In this document: positions 17,946 through 28,141 of the stretch, one piece after another
Layout of the letters: each line of letters begins with the position of its first letter
Numbering within the stretch: the stretch's first letter is position 1
NCBI RefSeq assembly: GCF_011752565.1
Contig: NZ_VWXK01000022.1
Location: 36,320-100,319 of the forward strand
Reading direction: 5' to 3'
From: Pantoea sp. Ap-967
GTDB taxonomy: Bacteria; Pseudomonadota; Gammaproteobacteria; Pseudomonadales; Pseudomonadaceae
DNA length: 64,000 nt
Made by a program: the position numbers and the translations under genes
The notes under the pieces: generated by a model
The model's database searches: none
Told to the model about the DNA's origin: nothing
What the model saw: the letters and a program-made list of their open reading frames with translations, nothing else

Positions 17946-18968
17946 ATGAGCGAGAAAGACACCATTTCCATGCAGCTGGTGCGCGAAGCGCTGTTGCAAA
18001 CCTGCCCCGCCGGCGAGCCCGACCGTGGCTTGCTGGCACGGGCCGGGATAGCCGTCGAGCAATTGCACTTGCCTGCGGCAAGGGTCAGCGCCGACGCCTA
18101 CGCCCGGCTCTGGCGCCTGCTGGCGCGGCGCTGCAACGATGAGTTCTTCGCCATGGACCCACGCGGCCTGCGCAGCGGCAGCCTGGCCTTCATGTGCCGG
18201 GCGAGCATGGCCCAGCCGACCCTGGGCGCGGGGCTGGAAACCGCGCTGGGTTTCCTGTCGCTGATGCTCGAAGACCTGCAGCCTGGCCTGGTGCGCCAGC
18301 AGAGCCTGGCCGAGGTGGTAATCAACGAACCCCGCGATGCGCCGCGCCGGGCCTTTACCTATTTCACCTTCTGGATGATCGTGCACGGCGTCGCCTGCTG
18401 GCTGGCGGGCCGGCGCATTCCGATTCTGGCCATCGAACTGCGCTGCGCCGAGCCGCCCTTTTGCGACGACTACCGGGTGATGTTTTCCGAGAACCTGCAG
18501 TTCGAGCGCCCGCGCACCCGCATGATCATTGCCGCCGACTGCCTGGACGTGCCGCTGCGGCGCACGGAAGAAGAACTGCAGCGCTTTCTGGCCGAAGCGC
18601 CGGGCAACATCCTGGTCAAGTACCGCGACCCGGCCAGCCTGGGCCGGCGTATTCGCCACGACCTGTCACAGCAACCGCCCAGCCTGTGGCCCGATGCCGA
18701 GCTTCTGGCACAGCGCCTGTGCCTGTCGGCATCGACCTTGCGCAGGCGCCTGGCCGAGGAAGGGCAGACCTACCAGGGGCTCAAGGACAGCGTGCGCCGG
18801 GAGTTGGCGATCGCCTGGCTGGCCACCCCGGAGCTGGCCATGGGGGAGGTGGCCGAACGCCTGGGGTTTGCCGACAGCAGCTCGTTCTACAAGGCGTTTC
18901 GCAAGTGGTTCGGCTGCAACCCCGGGCACTACCGTGCGTTGATCCTGGCGCGGCAATGCAGTCACTGA
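17946..18968 (+). CDS. AraC-family transcriptional regulator
   Basis: A 340-residue regulator with an arabinose-binding-like N-terminal domain (OruR/ArgR type, about 1-220) and a C-terminal double HTH. The second HTH contains GEVAERLGFADSSSFYKAFRKWFGCNPGHYR, the AraC signature. The start at 17946 has AGGA six bases upstream; an in-frame ATG at 17916 is less likely. It ends 64 bases before the first large LRR gene on the same strand, so it could control the toxin-like array, but a similar regulator is remembered at this spot in P. putida without the array. The target is open. Confidence 0.9.
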   Translation: MSEKDTISMQLVREALLQTCPAGEPDRGLLARAGIAVEQLHLPAARVSADAYARLWRLLARRCNDEFFAMDPRGLRSGSLAFMCRASMAQPTLGAGLETALGFLSLMLEDLQPGLVRQQSLAEVVINEPRDAPRRAFTYFTFWMIVHGVACWLAGRRIPILAIELRCAEPPFCDDYRVMFSENLQFERPRTRMIIAADCLDVPLRRTEEELQRFLAEAPGNILVKYRDPASLGRRIRHDLSQQPPSLWPDAELLAQRLCLSASTLRRRLAEEGQTYQGLKDSVRRELAIAWLATPELAMGEVAERLGFADSSSFYKAFRKWFGCNPGHYRALILARQCSH

Positions 18969-19032
18969 TTCCCTCTGCTTCGCGGCCTGCCGATGGCCCA
19001 GCGTTGCGGGTTTCCTCCAGGGGTTATCCGCA

Positions 19033-22000
19033 ATGCCTACAACCACATTACCCAGCAAAATCGAACAGGCCACCGACCAGTTCATCGGCGAGATCCTGCC
19101 GCCCTGGCTGAAGGCGGCGCCCCCTGCCCAGCTGGCCACCCTGCGCCGTGCGTTTGCCGCGCACATGCAAAGCCTGCGCAAGGTAGCGAGCGTGTACGAG
19201 CGCCTGCTGGCGCCAGACGATTTCGTCCGGGGCGTGCTGCAGTCGCACATCAGCCGTGAGATGGGGCTGGAAATCGACCTGGCCCTGGCCTGCTGGCGGG
19301 AAGAGCGGCGAACCTTTGTCGTCAAGCCAGGCGAGCTGCCCACGGGGGATTCGTACTTCGTAACGGTGCCTGCGCTGCAGGTGCTGATGCAGAACTTCAA
19401 GGCGGGTGAGTCGTTCTATAGCGAAACCGCGTTGGTGTACCCGGCAGATGCCGCAACCGGGGCCGAAGAACAGGTTATCACCAAGGCATCTGACCAGGTT
19501 GTGGCACTGTGCCGCCAGGTCGATGCGGGCAAACGATACCAGGACCACCTGCAGCAGCTGTTCAGCGGCGATTTCACCCACGACCTTACCGAGCACATAC
19601 GCTGCACGTTCCAGGTGATGACCGAGGTTGCCGCGACGCGGCGCTTGCTGCCTGTTGACGAATTGGGGGTGTTGCGTGCGCTGGGGACGGGGCAGGTGCC
19701 GGCCCACATCAACAGCCCGCTCATACGCTGCGCTGAGCTTCAGTTGTTGGGCAGCACGTTGTCTGGCATGTGGCTGGTCGAGCTCAGTGGCTCGTGGGCG
19801 CCCAACCTGAGCGGTATCGGCACGCGCACGCAGGTGAACGCGGTGCTGCTGTGCGTGCCCGACGACCCGTTGCAACCGGTGCTGCACCTGGCGAGCTGGG
19901 GCGCGGTCAATGCGACCTTGCTGCAGTGGATGAACGACCCGCAAAAGCGGGCATTGTTGCTCGCGCGTGTTGCCTTGCAGGATCGGGGCGCCTTTCTTGA
20001 AACCCTGGGCAAGCGCCTGCTGGATGCCGCGCCAGACCTCGCCCCGGCGCCTGCCTACCTGGAAGGTTCACTGTTCGCGAGCTTGGCCAGCCTGCGGATC
20101 AACCGTATACGTGACGATGCCCGCTTTCTTGCGGTGCCCACCGCCCAGGTGCAGGCGCGGCAAACCTCCGAACGCCTGGCGCAACTGGCCTCGGCGGGCC
20201 TGACGCTGGTCAACCTGGCCGGGTTGTACGTGCCGGGGGTGGGCAGCCTGCTGCTGGCGGACATGGTGCGGCGAACCCTGGGGCAAATCTGTGAAGGGGT
20301 TTCCCATTGGGCCCGGGGCCATCAGCACGAGGCACTGGAGCATGTGCTGGGCGTGGCCGAGACGGTCGCGGCCAACGCCGCCGTGCTCGGTGGCGCCAAG
20401 GGGGTGGCCACGGCCTTTGCTCGCAGCCCTTGGGTGCAAGGGCTGGAACCGGTGGTCACCGATGTGGGTGAGCTGCGTTTGTGGGCCAATGACCTGGGCG
20501 CCTACCAGGACCCGGCCCCGCCAGCAGGGCTGGTCGAACTGGAAAATGGCCTGTTCAGCGATGGCTCCAGCCAATGGTGGCTGCACCAGGGTGTGTACTA
20601 TCGGGTGCGCGCGACCACCGCCGAAGGCCCGTGGCGCTTGCTCGATGCCCGTCAGCCACGGGCCTATGGCCCGGCCCTGGAGTACAACGGTGAACGGGCC
20701 TGGCGCATGGCCCATGAGCGGCCACTGGAGTGGCAGGGTGCGGCGCACCTGTTGGGGCGCCTGTGGCCGCGTGCGCAGGCGCTGGACGAGGAACGGGTTG
20801 CCCAGGTGCTTCGGGTGGCTGACGTGGATGAGCCACAGTTGCGTGGCCTGCTGGTGGAAAACCGCCCATTGCCGGTAGCGCTGCGTGACACACTGGAGCG
20901 CTTTGCCGTGGATGCCAGGGTAGACCGGTTTCTGTCCGCCCTTGGCGAGCACACGGCTGATACCGAGCTTTGGCAATGGTGCGTGGATGACCTGGGCATT
21001 CAGGACCTTGGCCTGCAGACGCAGCGCGACACCTTCACGCTGGAAGCGCAGTACCTGCGGGGGCGGCTGTTCGAACACTTTGCCAGCCGCCATTTGGCGG
21101 ATGACCCGCAACTGTCCCTGCTGCAGCGGGACTTTCCCGGCCTGCCCAAACCTTACGCCCTGCACCTGCTCGGGCAGATCAGCACCGAGCAACGGGTGAT
21201 GATGCGCTCGCGTGCACGCATACCCCTGGCGGTGGCCCAACGGGCGCGCCGCTTGTTGCAGCTCGCGCAGTTGACGCGGGTGCGCGAGGGCCTGTTCCTC
21301 AAGGGCAGCTATCGCCCGGACCAAGCCAGGTTAGTGTTCGCGTTGCTGGCACAACCTGGCCGCTGGCCGGCCGCCGTGGCAGTGGAGCTGCGCGAGGGAT
21401 CGGTAACGGGTGAGTTGCTCGCCAGCCTGCACACGCCAGGGCCGGGGGTGGCCGTCCGGGTGCTGGTGAGGTCGGGGGGCGAGTTCAGCCTGCCTGGCGG
21501 CCCGGGCGCCGGGGCAGGGCCCTACGAGCTACCCGAGGCCCTGCTGGCCTGCCTGGCTCCGGAAGACCGTACCCGGTTGGGCTGGGTGGGGGCTGCAGCC
21601 GTGCAGCAGCTGCGCAATGACCTGCAACGCTGGGCGCCCAGCAACCGTGCAGCGTTGCTGCAACTGCTGGGCCTGCAGGACGCTGGCGTACCCCATAGCC
21701 CCATGCGGCGCCTCGCTGATGGCCGGGTAGGCTACCTGCTCAGTGGCCGCGAGCCGGGCGACAACGTTTCACACAACCTGCTGCGCGCGCGAATCCGCGG
21801 TTTGTACCCGGCGTTCAACGAGGACGAGGTGCAGCTCTACCTGAGCCTCTTGCTGGAGCAGCCCGGCTCGGCGTTTCGCATGCTGCTCATGCAGGAGCAG
21901 CAGTATCGAAGCCTCAAGCGAGCCCTGGATGTGTGGGCCGACCGTGCACGCAGCGGCGAAACCAAGGCGCTGCGCCGGCGTGCCGCCCGGCAGCTGCGGC

Positions 22001-23511
22001 GCAGCTGGCAGTTGGTTGGCGAACGCATTGTCGACCAAAGGGATGTGCCGCAAGGCATGAGCCTGAGGCTGCGCGACATGGCCTTGCGCAGCCTGCCCGA
22101 CCTGCCTGCCGGCACCGACTTCGGCCATGTCGCCGAGCTGACCCTGACCGGCTTGAGCCTGGAGCAGGTGCCTGAAGGTTTCCTGCGCAGCTTCCCGCAG
22201 TTGCGCTGGTTGAACCTGGGCGAAAATGCCTTGACCAGCGTGCCGACGGACATCGGCCAACTGGGCGAACTGCGCAACCTGCGCCTGGCCGGGAACCAGA
22301 TCCGCATGAGCACGGGCAGTGCAACGACGCTGGCCAACCTGACTCAACTGCGCGTGCTCGACCTGAGCTTCAACCCCCTGGGCGCCATCAGCCTGCACCT
22401 GCGCCCACTGGCCCGGCTGCGTGAACTCAACCTGCGCAGCGCCAACCTGTTGACCGTCCCGGCCGACCTGCAGTGGTGCGGGCAGCTGGAGCTGGCCGAC
22501 CTGCGCGACAACCACCTGGCGAGCATGCCGCAGGCGATACTGGATGCCCCGCCCCAGTGGCGGCGGGCACTGGTGCTGCAGGGCAACCCACTGCCACTGG
22601 CGATCCGCCAGCACCTGGGCCTGACGCCTGCTGCGCAGGTGCCGGCCGAGGGCGCTGCGACCCGGCTGGCCGCCGCCCGCGCAGCCTGGCTGGAGGGCGC
22701 CTCACAGCAGGTACTGCGCAGCAGGGGCGAGCTGTGGGACAGGCTGCATGCCGAAGCGGGCAGCGGCAACCTGTTTCAGCTGCTGGCGGAACTGACGGGC
22801 ACCCGGGATTTCCGCCTGCTCCCGGCCGACCTGCGGCGCAGGGTGTGGGTCATGCTGGAGGATGTGGGCAGCGATACCGAGCTGCGTGAGGAACTGTTCG
22901 CCCTGGCGGGCAACCCGCGCACCTGCGTGGACAGTGTCGCGTCGTGCTTCAGCGCCCTGGAGGTACGGCTGTACGTGGCCCAGGCCCTGCGCGAGCGTGA
23001 GCCGATAGCGGCCCGCAGCGCCCGCCTGCGCCTGGCCACGCGGTTGTTCCGCCTGGATCAGGTCGAGGGCATCGCCCGTGCCGAGATACAGGCTCGCCAG
23101 GCCAGCGGCCAAAGCGTGGATGAAATCGAGGTCAGCCTGGCCTACCGCACGGGCCTGGCCAGTGAGCTGGAACTGCCAGGCCAGCCGCGCACGATGCACT
23201 TCGAGGCCACCGCTGGTGTAACCCGGGAGCAGCTGGATGCTGCTGCAGCCAGGGTTCGCCTGGCTGAAGCCAGCGATGCGCTGCCGCGTTACATCAGCCA
23301 GCGTGATTTCTGGCTGGAAAGCTTGCGCAGCGAACATGGCGCGGCGTTCAACGAGGTCGAGGCGCCGTTCTGGGCGCGCCTGGACGCACTGGACGGTGCC
23401 CACCCGGACAGCGGTGATTACCTGCGGGCATCCAATGAACTGGCCATGGAACGGCAAGCGGCGGTTGAGGCGCTGGCGTTGCGCCTGACCCGCGAGGCAT
23501 TGGCCAACTGA
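19033..23511 (+). CDS. LRR protein with NEL-type E3 ubiquitin ligase domain (paralog 1)
   Basis: A 1,492-residue candidate effector. Residues 1-540 form a DUF6543/dermonecrotic-toxin-like region with a hydrophobic stretch at about 386-412 and another at about 443-463. A GLFSDGSSQWWLHQGVYYRV module follows at about 505-525. A RLADGRVGYLLSGR module is near 893-906. Leucine-rich repeats span about 1010-1195 (LRWLNLGENALTSVP, LRVLDLSFNPL). The C-terminal 290 residues resemble NEL E3 ligases: LREELFALAGNPRTCVDSV places the Cys-x-Asp active site at Cys1298 and Asp1300. In IpaH/SspH enzymes this Cys carries ubiquitin. AGGGG lies 9 bases before the ATG. No N-terminal Sec signal is present. Targets and secretion route are unknown. 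Confidence 0.85.
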   Translation: MPTTTLPSKIEQATDQFIGEILPPWLKAAPPAQLATLRRAFAAHMQSLRKVASVYERLLAPDDFVRGVLQSHISREMGLEIDLALACWREERRTFVVKPGELPTGDSYFVTVPALQVLMQNFKAGESFYSETALVYPADAATGAEEQVITKASDQVVALCRQVDAGKRYQDHLQQLFSGDFTHDLTEHIRCTFQVMTEVAATRRLLPVDELGVLRALGTGQVPAHINSPLIRCAELQLLGSTLSGMWLVELSGSWAPNLSGIGTRTQVNAVLLCVPDDPLQPVLHLASWGAVNATLLQWMNDPQKRALLLARVALQDRGAFLETLGKRLLDAAPDLAPAPAYLEGSLFASLASLRINRIRDDARFLAVPTAQVQARQTSERLAQLASAGLTLVNLAGLYVPGVGSLLLADMVRRTLGQICEGVSHWARGHQHEALEHVLGVAETVAANAAVLGGAKGVATAFARSPWVQGLEPVVTDVGELRLWANDLGAYQDPAPPAGLVELENGLFSDGSSQWWLHQGVYYRVRATTAEGPWRLLDARQPRAYGPALEYNGERAWRMAHERPLEWQGAAHLLGRLWPRAQALDEERVAQVLRVADVDEPQLRGLLVENRPLPVALRDTLERFAVDARVDRFLSALGEHTADTELWQWCVDDLGIQDLGLQTQRDTFTLEAQYLRGRLFEHFASRHLADDPQLSLLQRDFPGLPKPYALHLLGQISTEQRVMMRSRARIPLAVAQRARRLLQLAQLTRVREGLFLKGSYRPDQARLVFALLAQPGRWPAAVAVELREGSVTGELLASLHTPGPGVAVRVLVRSGGEFSLPGGPGAGAGPYELPEALLACLAPEDRTRLGWVGAAAVQQLRNDLQRWAPSNRAALLQLLGLQDAGVPHSPMRRLADGRVGYLLSGREPGDNVSHNLLRARIRGLYPAFNEDEVQLYLSLLLEQPGSAFRMLLMQEQQYRSLKRALDVWADRARSGETKALRRRAARQLRRSWQLVGERIVDQRDVPQGMSLRLRDMALRSLPDLPAGTDFGHVAELTLTGLSLEQVPEGFLRSFPQLRWLNLGENALTSVPTDIGQLGELRNLRLAGNQIRMSTGSATTLANLTQLRVLDLSFNPLGAISLHLRPLARLRELNLRSANLLTVPADLQWCGQLELADLRDNHLASMPQAILDAPPQWRRALVLQGNPLPLAIRQHLGLTPAAQVPAEGAATRLAAARAAWLEGASQQVLRSRGELWDRLHAEAGSGNLFQLLAELTGTRDFRLLPADLRRRVWVMLEDVGSDTELREELFALAGNPRTCVDSVASCFSALEVRLYVAQALREREPIAARSARLRLATRLFRLDQVEGIARAEIQARQASGQSVDEIEVSLAYRTGLASELELPGQPRTMHFEATAGVTREQLDAAAARVRLAEASDALPRYISQRDFWLESLRSEHGAAFNEVEAPFWARLDALDGAHPDSGDYLRASNELAMERQAAVEALALRLTREALAN

Positions 23512-23520
23512 CCTCGGCAA

Positions 23521-23542
23521 GCCCAGGCACCGGTGCCTGGGC
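23521..23542. terminator. Perfect 22-base palindrome between paralogs 1 and 2
   Basis: An uninterrupted palindrome with 11-base arms, central CACCGGTG, starts 9 bases after the paralog 1 stop. As RNA it forms a GC-rich hairpin, but no clear U-run follows. It could attenuate transcription or stabilise the 3' end rather than terminate fully. Confidence 0.5.
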
Positions 23543-23611
23543 AGCTTTCCAGCTTCCAGCCGGTTGCCCTTCTGGCGGACTGTGCTGCGCTTTCTTGCCG
23601 AGGAAGCCCCC

Positions 23612-26600
23612 ATGGTGCCCCCTTCCGTTACCCCCTCTGCCCATCCCGTTGACGCTTTCATCGCTGAGCAACTGCCACCTTGGCTCCGGCAGGCGACGGC
23701 GCCCCAGATCAATCGCCTGCGCGATGCCTTCCAGGCCCACCACGCGAGCCAATTGGCCTTGCACGCTGCCTATGCCGGCATTCCAGACCTTGGGCAATTT
23801 GCCCTGGAGGGTTTGCAGCGTGAGCTACGCTGGCGCAGCCAAACGCAGCTGGCCTTGGCCGACAGCACCTGGCTGGAGGTACGCCGACGCTTCACGGTAA
23901 AGCCCGATGGCAACCGCACGCTACCCATCGAGGAGCGCGTCGTGTTGCGCCAGCCTGGTGTGCAGCGCTTGATGCAGAACTTCGAGGCAGGCGCGACGTT
24001 TTACCAAGGCACGGCACTGGTGCGCAGCGATGCCAGCGAAGCCGTGTTGTACGACCAACTCGACGTCATCGTCGACACGTGCAGAAGCCTGGACATCGGC
24101 CAGCGTTACCAGCAAGCGCTGGACCAGGCCCTGACGGGCACGTTCGAGCGCCTGCTGGCGCAGGATACCCGTGACAGTTTGCGCCTGGCAGCCGAACTGG
24201 CCGAATTGCAGGGCCAGGTCAGCCAGGCGGATGCCCTTATGTTGCGCCAGTTTGCCCAGGGGCAATGGCCAAGCCATCCCCAGGGCGAGCAGCTGCGCAT
24301 CGGCTTGCTTGAGGTGTTGGCGTGCCTTGTACACGGCGCGCTGGCGTTCGAGGTATGCGACCAGGCCGGTGAGGTCAAGCGGGTGATCGTCTACCTTGGC
24401 AACGACCCCGCGCAGGCGTTGCGCGGGGCCGACAACTGGGCGGCACTGGGCCAGGCGTTGGGCCGTGAATTGCACGCTACGGCCTATCGGGATGGGTTCA
24501 TCAACCGCATTGCCCTGGCCCAGCGGGCGGCATTCATGGGCACGCTGGCCAAGCGCCTGCAGGACCCTGTCACCGATCCGGCGGCAAAGCTGCAGGCCAT
24601 GGCGGGCGATGCGTTCACCGCCCTGGCGCGCCAGCATGTGGCCCGCGCCCGTGAGGATGCCCGTTTGCTGTTGGTGCCCACCCAGGACGTGGACCGCGCC
24701 GCCAGCGAGGCGCGCAGGCAGGCGTTCGAAACGGCAGGTTTGCAGCTGCTGAACCTGGTGGGTGGGTTCCTGCCTGGCCTGGGGCAATTGCTGCTGGCCA
24801 GGCAGGTGGTACGGCTGCTCATGAGTGTGTACGAGGGGGTAGAGGCCTGGTCCCACGGCCATCGGCAGGAAGCGCTGGAGCACATGCTGGGCGTTGCCGA
24901 AGACCTGGCAGTGACGGCTGCGGTTGCCGCGGGTGGCAGCGTGGTTGCACGCGGCTTCGTGCCCAGTGCGAAAATCGATCGCCTGCAGCCGGTGACCCTG
25001 CCCTCCGGGGCGGCGCGGCTATGGGACGGTGATTTGACGGGCTACCAGGTGCCGTCCCTGGCACCGTCGGCGGCCCGCCTTGAAAACGGCTTGTGGCACA
25101 GTGAAGGGCGCAACTGGTGGCAGCGGGATGGCCAGTACCATGAAGTGCAGCAGGCACCAGAGCAGCAGGCCTGGTGGCTGGTGCATAACCAGCGCGCCGA
25201 GGCCTACCGGCCAGCGCTGGAATTCAATGGGCAATGTGGCTGGCGCTTGCGCCAGGAACGTCCGCTGGAGTGGCAAGGGGCGGCGATGTTGTTACGGCGC
25301 CTGTGGCCGCGTGCCGAAGGCATGGACGCTGCCAGCTTGCAGCGTGTGGCGCGCGTGGCCGGCGTGGACGAAGCGTTCCTGCGCGGGCTGCTGGTGGAGA
25401 ACCGCCCGCTTACCGCTGGCCTGCGCGACACCCTGGAGCGCTTCAGCACCGACACCCGGCTACAGGCCTTCTTCAGCGCTTTGCGGCAAGGGCAGGGCGC
25501 GCACGCCGAGCAAAGCCTGCTGAACTGGTGTGCCACCCAGGTCGATTGGCCAGAGTTCAGTGAAACAGCCTTGCACCGTGACCTGCTGCAACGGCAAGGC
25601 CTGTGGCACGCGCGGCTGTTCGATCACTTCGCCAGCAACTACCTGGAAGACGACCCTTTGCTGGCCACCTTGCAACGCGACTTTGCGCATTTGCCCCGGG
25701 CCCATGCCCTGGAGGTATTGGGCCAGGCCAGCGAAGCAGAGCGTTCGCGCATGGAGCAAGCTGCAAGGGTGCCACTGCGGGTGGCCGAGCATGCCCGCCA
25801 GCTAAGCCGCGGTGCACGCCTTAGCCGGGCGCTGGAAGGGCTTTATCTGCAGGGGCGGTGCAACTCGGATTCGTTGCAACTGGTGTTCGCACTCCTGCGT
25901 GAGCATGGGCAATTACCGCTGTCGCTCAACCTGCAGGTGCGCATGGGTTCGCCCAGCGGTGCGCTGCTTGCAAGCCTGCGCCCACAGGCTCAAGGCATCG
26001 AGGCGACGACCTGGGTGCTGGATGAGGGCCGTATCAGTGTGCAGGGCCGCGATGCATCGCAATTGCCACGGGCGCTGGCAGAGCCGGCCGGGTTGCCCCA
26101 GGCGCTATTGGCCAGCCTGCCACCCGCTCAGCTCGCCCGGTTGGCCTGGCAGAGCCCGCAAGCGGTGTTGCAGGCCTTGGAACAGTGGCTGCCGGTGGAT
26201 CAGCCGGCACTGGCCAGGTTGTTGGCGATGGCCCCGCCCAAGCCCTGGTTTCAGGCGGGTTACCGGTTAGCCGATGGGCGCTTCGGCTACCCGCTCAGTG
26301 GCCGTGGCGCACCGCGTGCCGCCGTGCTGCGTGAACGGGTGCGGGCGTTGTACCCCGGCATGGCCGATCAGGATGTACAACGTTACCTGCTGCGTTTGCA
26401 GGGCACCCCGACATCGGTCTTCACGATGCTGCTGCGTCAGGAACAAGCCTTCGAGCGTTTGTCGCAAGGGCTCGATACCTGGGTGAGCGGCGCCACACGG
26501 GCTACCGGGCGTGCGGCCCGCTCGTTGGTTGCGAACCGCTTGCGGGGTTGCTGGCGGCAGTTCGGCGGCTGGTTGATGAGCGAAGGGCCGCGCACGGTGC

Positions 26601-28072
26601 GCCTGGAGCTGTACGACCTGCCGCTGCAGAGCCTGCCGGAACTGCCAGCGGGTGCGGACTTCTCCCATGTCGGGGAGCTGGCACTGGATAACCTGGGGTT
26701 GCGCACGCTGCCAGTGAATTTTCTGCGCTGTTTTTCCCAGGTGTCGTACCTGAGCCTGGCCAACAATGCGCTGGCGCAGTTGCCCGAAGGCCTTGGGCAG
26801 TTGCCGCATTTACGCGACTTGCGCCTGCGCCATAACCGTATCCAGCTCTCGGCCCAGGCCATTGCCCGACTGGGCAGGCTGAGCCAGTTGCGGGTGCTGG
26901 ACCTGAGCGAGAACCCGTTGGCCGCTGCCGCTCCCGAGCTGGGTGGCCTGCGTGCGCTACGCGAACTACGCCTGCGCCGGTGCCAGCTGACGCAGGTGCC
27001 CCCTGGGTTGCAGCGCTGCGTGTTCATCGAAATTGCCGACCTGCGCAACAACCTGCTGACGACTGTTGGCGAACCTGTCCTCAGTGCTTCCTACGAGCTG
27101 CGCCGCGCCCTGATGGTGGACGGTAATCCGCTGCCACTGGCGATCCATCGCCGGCTGGTGGGCAGCAGTTTTTCAGGGGTGGGCGGCGAGCCTGTTCCTG
27201 GCAGCCTGGAGCGAGCCCGTGAGGCTTGGCTGGCCACGGCGCCTGAAGCCGAGCGCGCCCAGCGTGCCCAGCAATGGCAAGCCTTGCTGGATGAGCCCAG
27301 GCACGAGCAGTTTTTCGAGTTGCTGGATGAGTTGACCAGCACCAGTGATTTTCGCCGGGCCAGGGAAGACATTGCCCGTCGGCTTTGGGCGATGGTCGAC
27401 GCCTTGTGCGAGGACAGCGTGCTGCGCGGCGACATTCTGATGCTGGCCAGTGAGTCGAGAACCTGTGCCGACAGCATCGCCTCCTACTTTGCGGCCCTGG
27501 AGGTGCGCGTAGAAGTGGCCAAGGTGGTTGCCGGCGGGGATGTCGACGGCTCGGCGCGGTTGCATTTGGCGCGGCGGTTGTTCCGTCTGGACCGGGTCGA
27601 GCAGTTGGCGCGCAATGAAATGAGCGCGCAGCGCGCCAGGGGCGTGAGCGTGGACGAGGTGGAAGTCAGCCTGGCCCTGCGCACGGGCCTTGCCCGGGAA
27701 CTGGAGCTGCCGGGGCAACCGCGCACCCTGCAGTTTCAGCGCCTGGCGGGTATCGACGCGGCCAAGCTGCAGGCCGCCCTGGAGGATGTGCGCAAGGTCG
27801 AGGCCAGCGATGCCCTGGCTGAGTACGTCAGCCAGCGCGATTTCTGGCAGGCCTACTTGCGGCAACGCCATGCCCCGGAGTACGAGGCGCTGAAGGCACC
27901 GATCCAGCTGCAGATGGAGGCATTGGATGCCAGTTCGAGCGCGATGGAGGAGTCGCAGTACCTGCAGCAGGCCAACGCCCTGGCAAGGCGCCTGCTGCAG
28001 GCCCAGCAGGCCTTGACGCTGCGGTTGACCCGCGAGGCGTTGGCGGCGCAGGCGGGCAAGCACGCTGGGTGA
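23612..28072 (+). CDS. LRR protein with NEL-type E3 ubiquitin ligase domain (paralog 2)
   Basis: A 1,486-residue relative of the preceding gene with the same order of parts. The hydrophobic hairpin is at about 375-448 (LLNLVGGFLPGLGQLLLA then DLAVTAAVAAGGSVV). A RLADGRFGYPLSGR module follows. Leucine-rich repeats span about 1000-1157 (LRDLRLRHNRIQLS, LRVLDLSENPL). The NEL-like C terminus has the Cys-x-Asp site in ASESRTCADSIASYFAALEV (Cys1285, Asp1287). The second conserved Cys of the other copies is Tyr here, so only one candidate nucleophile is left in this motif. The start at 23612 has GAGGAA 6 bases upstream; the open frame begins earlier at 23564 without a good ribosome site. Confidence 0.85.
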   Translation: MVPPSVTPSAHPVDAFIAEQLPPWLRQATAPQINRLRDAFQAHHASQLALHAAYAGIPDLGQFALEGLQRELRWRSQTQLALADSTWLEVRRRFTVKPDGNRTLPIEERVVLRQPGVQRLMQNFEAGATFYQGTALVRSDASEAVLYDQLDVIVDTCRSLDIGQRYQQALDQALTGTFERLLAQDTRDSLRLAAELAELQGQVSQADALMLRQFAQGQWPSHPQGEQLRIGLLEVLACLVHGALAFEVCDQAGEVKRVIVYLGNDPAQALRGADNWAALGQALGRELHATAYRDGFINRIALAQRAAFMGTLAKRLQDPVTDPAAKLQAMAGDAFTALARQHVARAREDARLLLVPTQDVDRAASEARRQAFETAGLQLLNLVGGFLPGLGQLLLARQVVRLLMSVYEGVEAWSHGHRQEALEHMLGVAEDLAVTAAVAAGGSVVARGFVPSAKIDRLQPVTLPSGAARLWDGDLTGYQVPSLAPSAARLENGLWHSEGRNWWQRDGQYHEVQQAPEQQAWWLVHNQRAEAYRPALEFNGQCGWRLRQERPLEWQGAAMLLRRLWPRAEGMDAASLQRVARVAGVDEAFLRGLLVENRPLTAGLRDTLERFSTDTRLQAFFSALRQGQGAHAEQSLLNWCATQVDWPEFSETALHRDLLQRQGLWHARLFDHFASNYLEDDPLLATLQRDFAHLPRAHALEVLGQASEAERSRMEQAARVPLRVAEHARQLSRGARLSRALEGLYLQGRCNSDSLQLVFALLREHGQLPLSLNLQVRMGSPSGALLASLRPQAQGIEATTWVLDEGRISVQGRDASQLPRALAEPAGLPQALLASLPPAQLARLAWQSPQAVLQALEQWLPVDQPALARLLAMAPPKPWFQAGYRLADGRFGYPLSGRGAPRAAVLRERVRALYPGMADQDVQRYLLRLQGTPTSVFTMLLRQEQAFERLSQGLDTWVSGATRATGRAARSLVANRLRGCWRQFGGWLMSEGPRTVRLELYDLPLQSLPELPAGADFSHVGELALDNLGLRTLPVNFLRCFSQVSYLSLANNALAQLPEGLGQLPHLRDLRLRHNRIQLSAQAIARLGRLSQLRVLDLSENPLAAAAPELGGLRALRELRLRRCQLTQVPPGLQRCVFIEIADLRNNLLTTVGEPVLSASYELRRALMVDGNPLPLAIHRRLVGSSFSGVGGEPVPGSLERAREAWLATAPEAERAQRAQQWQALLDEPRHEQFFELLDELTSTSDFRRAREDIARRLWAMVDALCEDSVLRGDILMLASESRTCADSIASYFAALEVRVEVAKVVAGGDVDGSARLHLARRLFRLDRVEQLARNEMSAQRARGVSVDEVEVSLALRTGLARELELPGQPRTLQFQRLAGIDAAKLQAALEDVRKVEASDALAEYVSQRDFWQAYLRQRHAPEYEALKAPIQLQMEALDASSSAMEESQYLQQANALARRLLQAQQALTLRLTREALAAQAGKHAG

Positions 28073-28141
28073 GCCTGCCTGCTGCCACCTGGCGGGGGAG
28101 GCCTGCAAGCTTGGGTTCCAGCCCTTCAGAGAGAACCCCGT

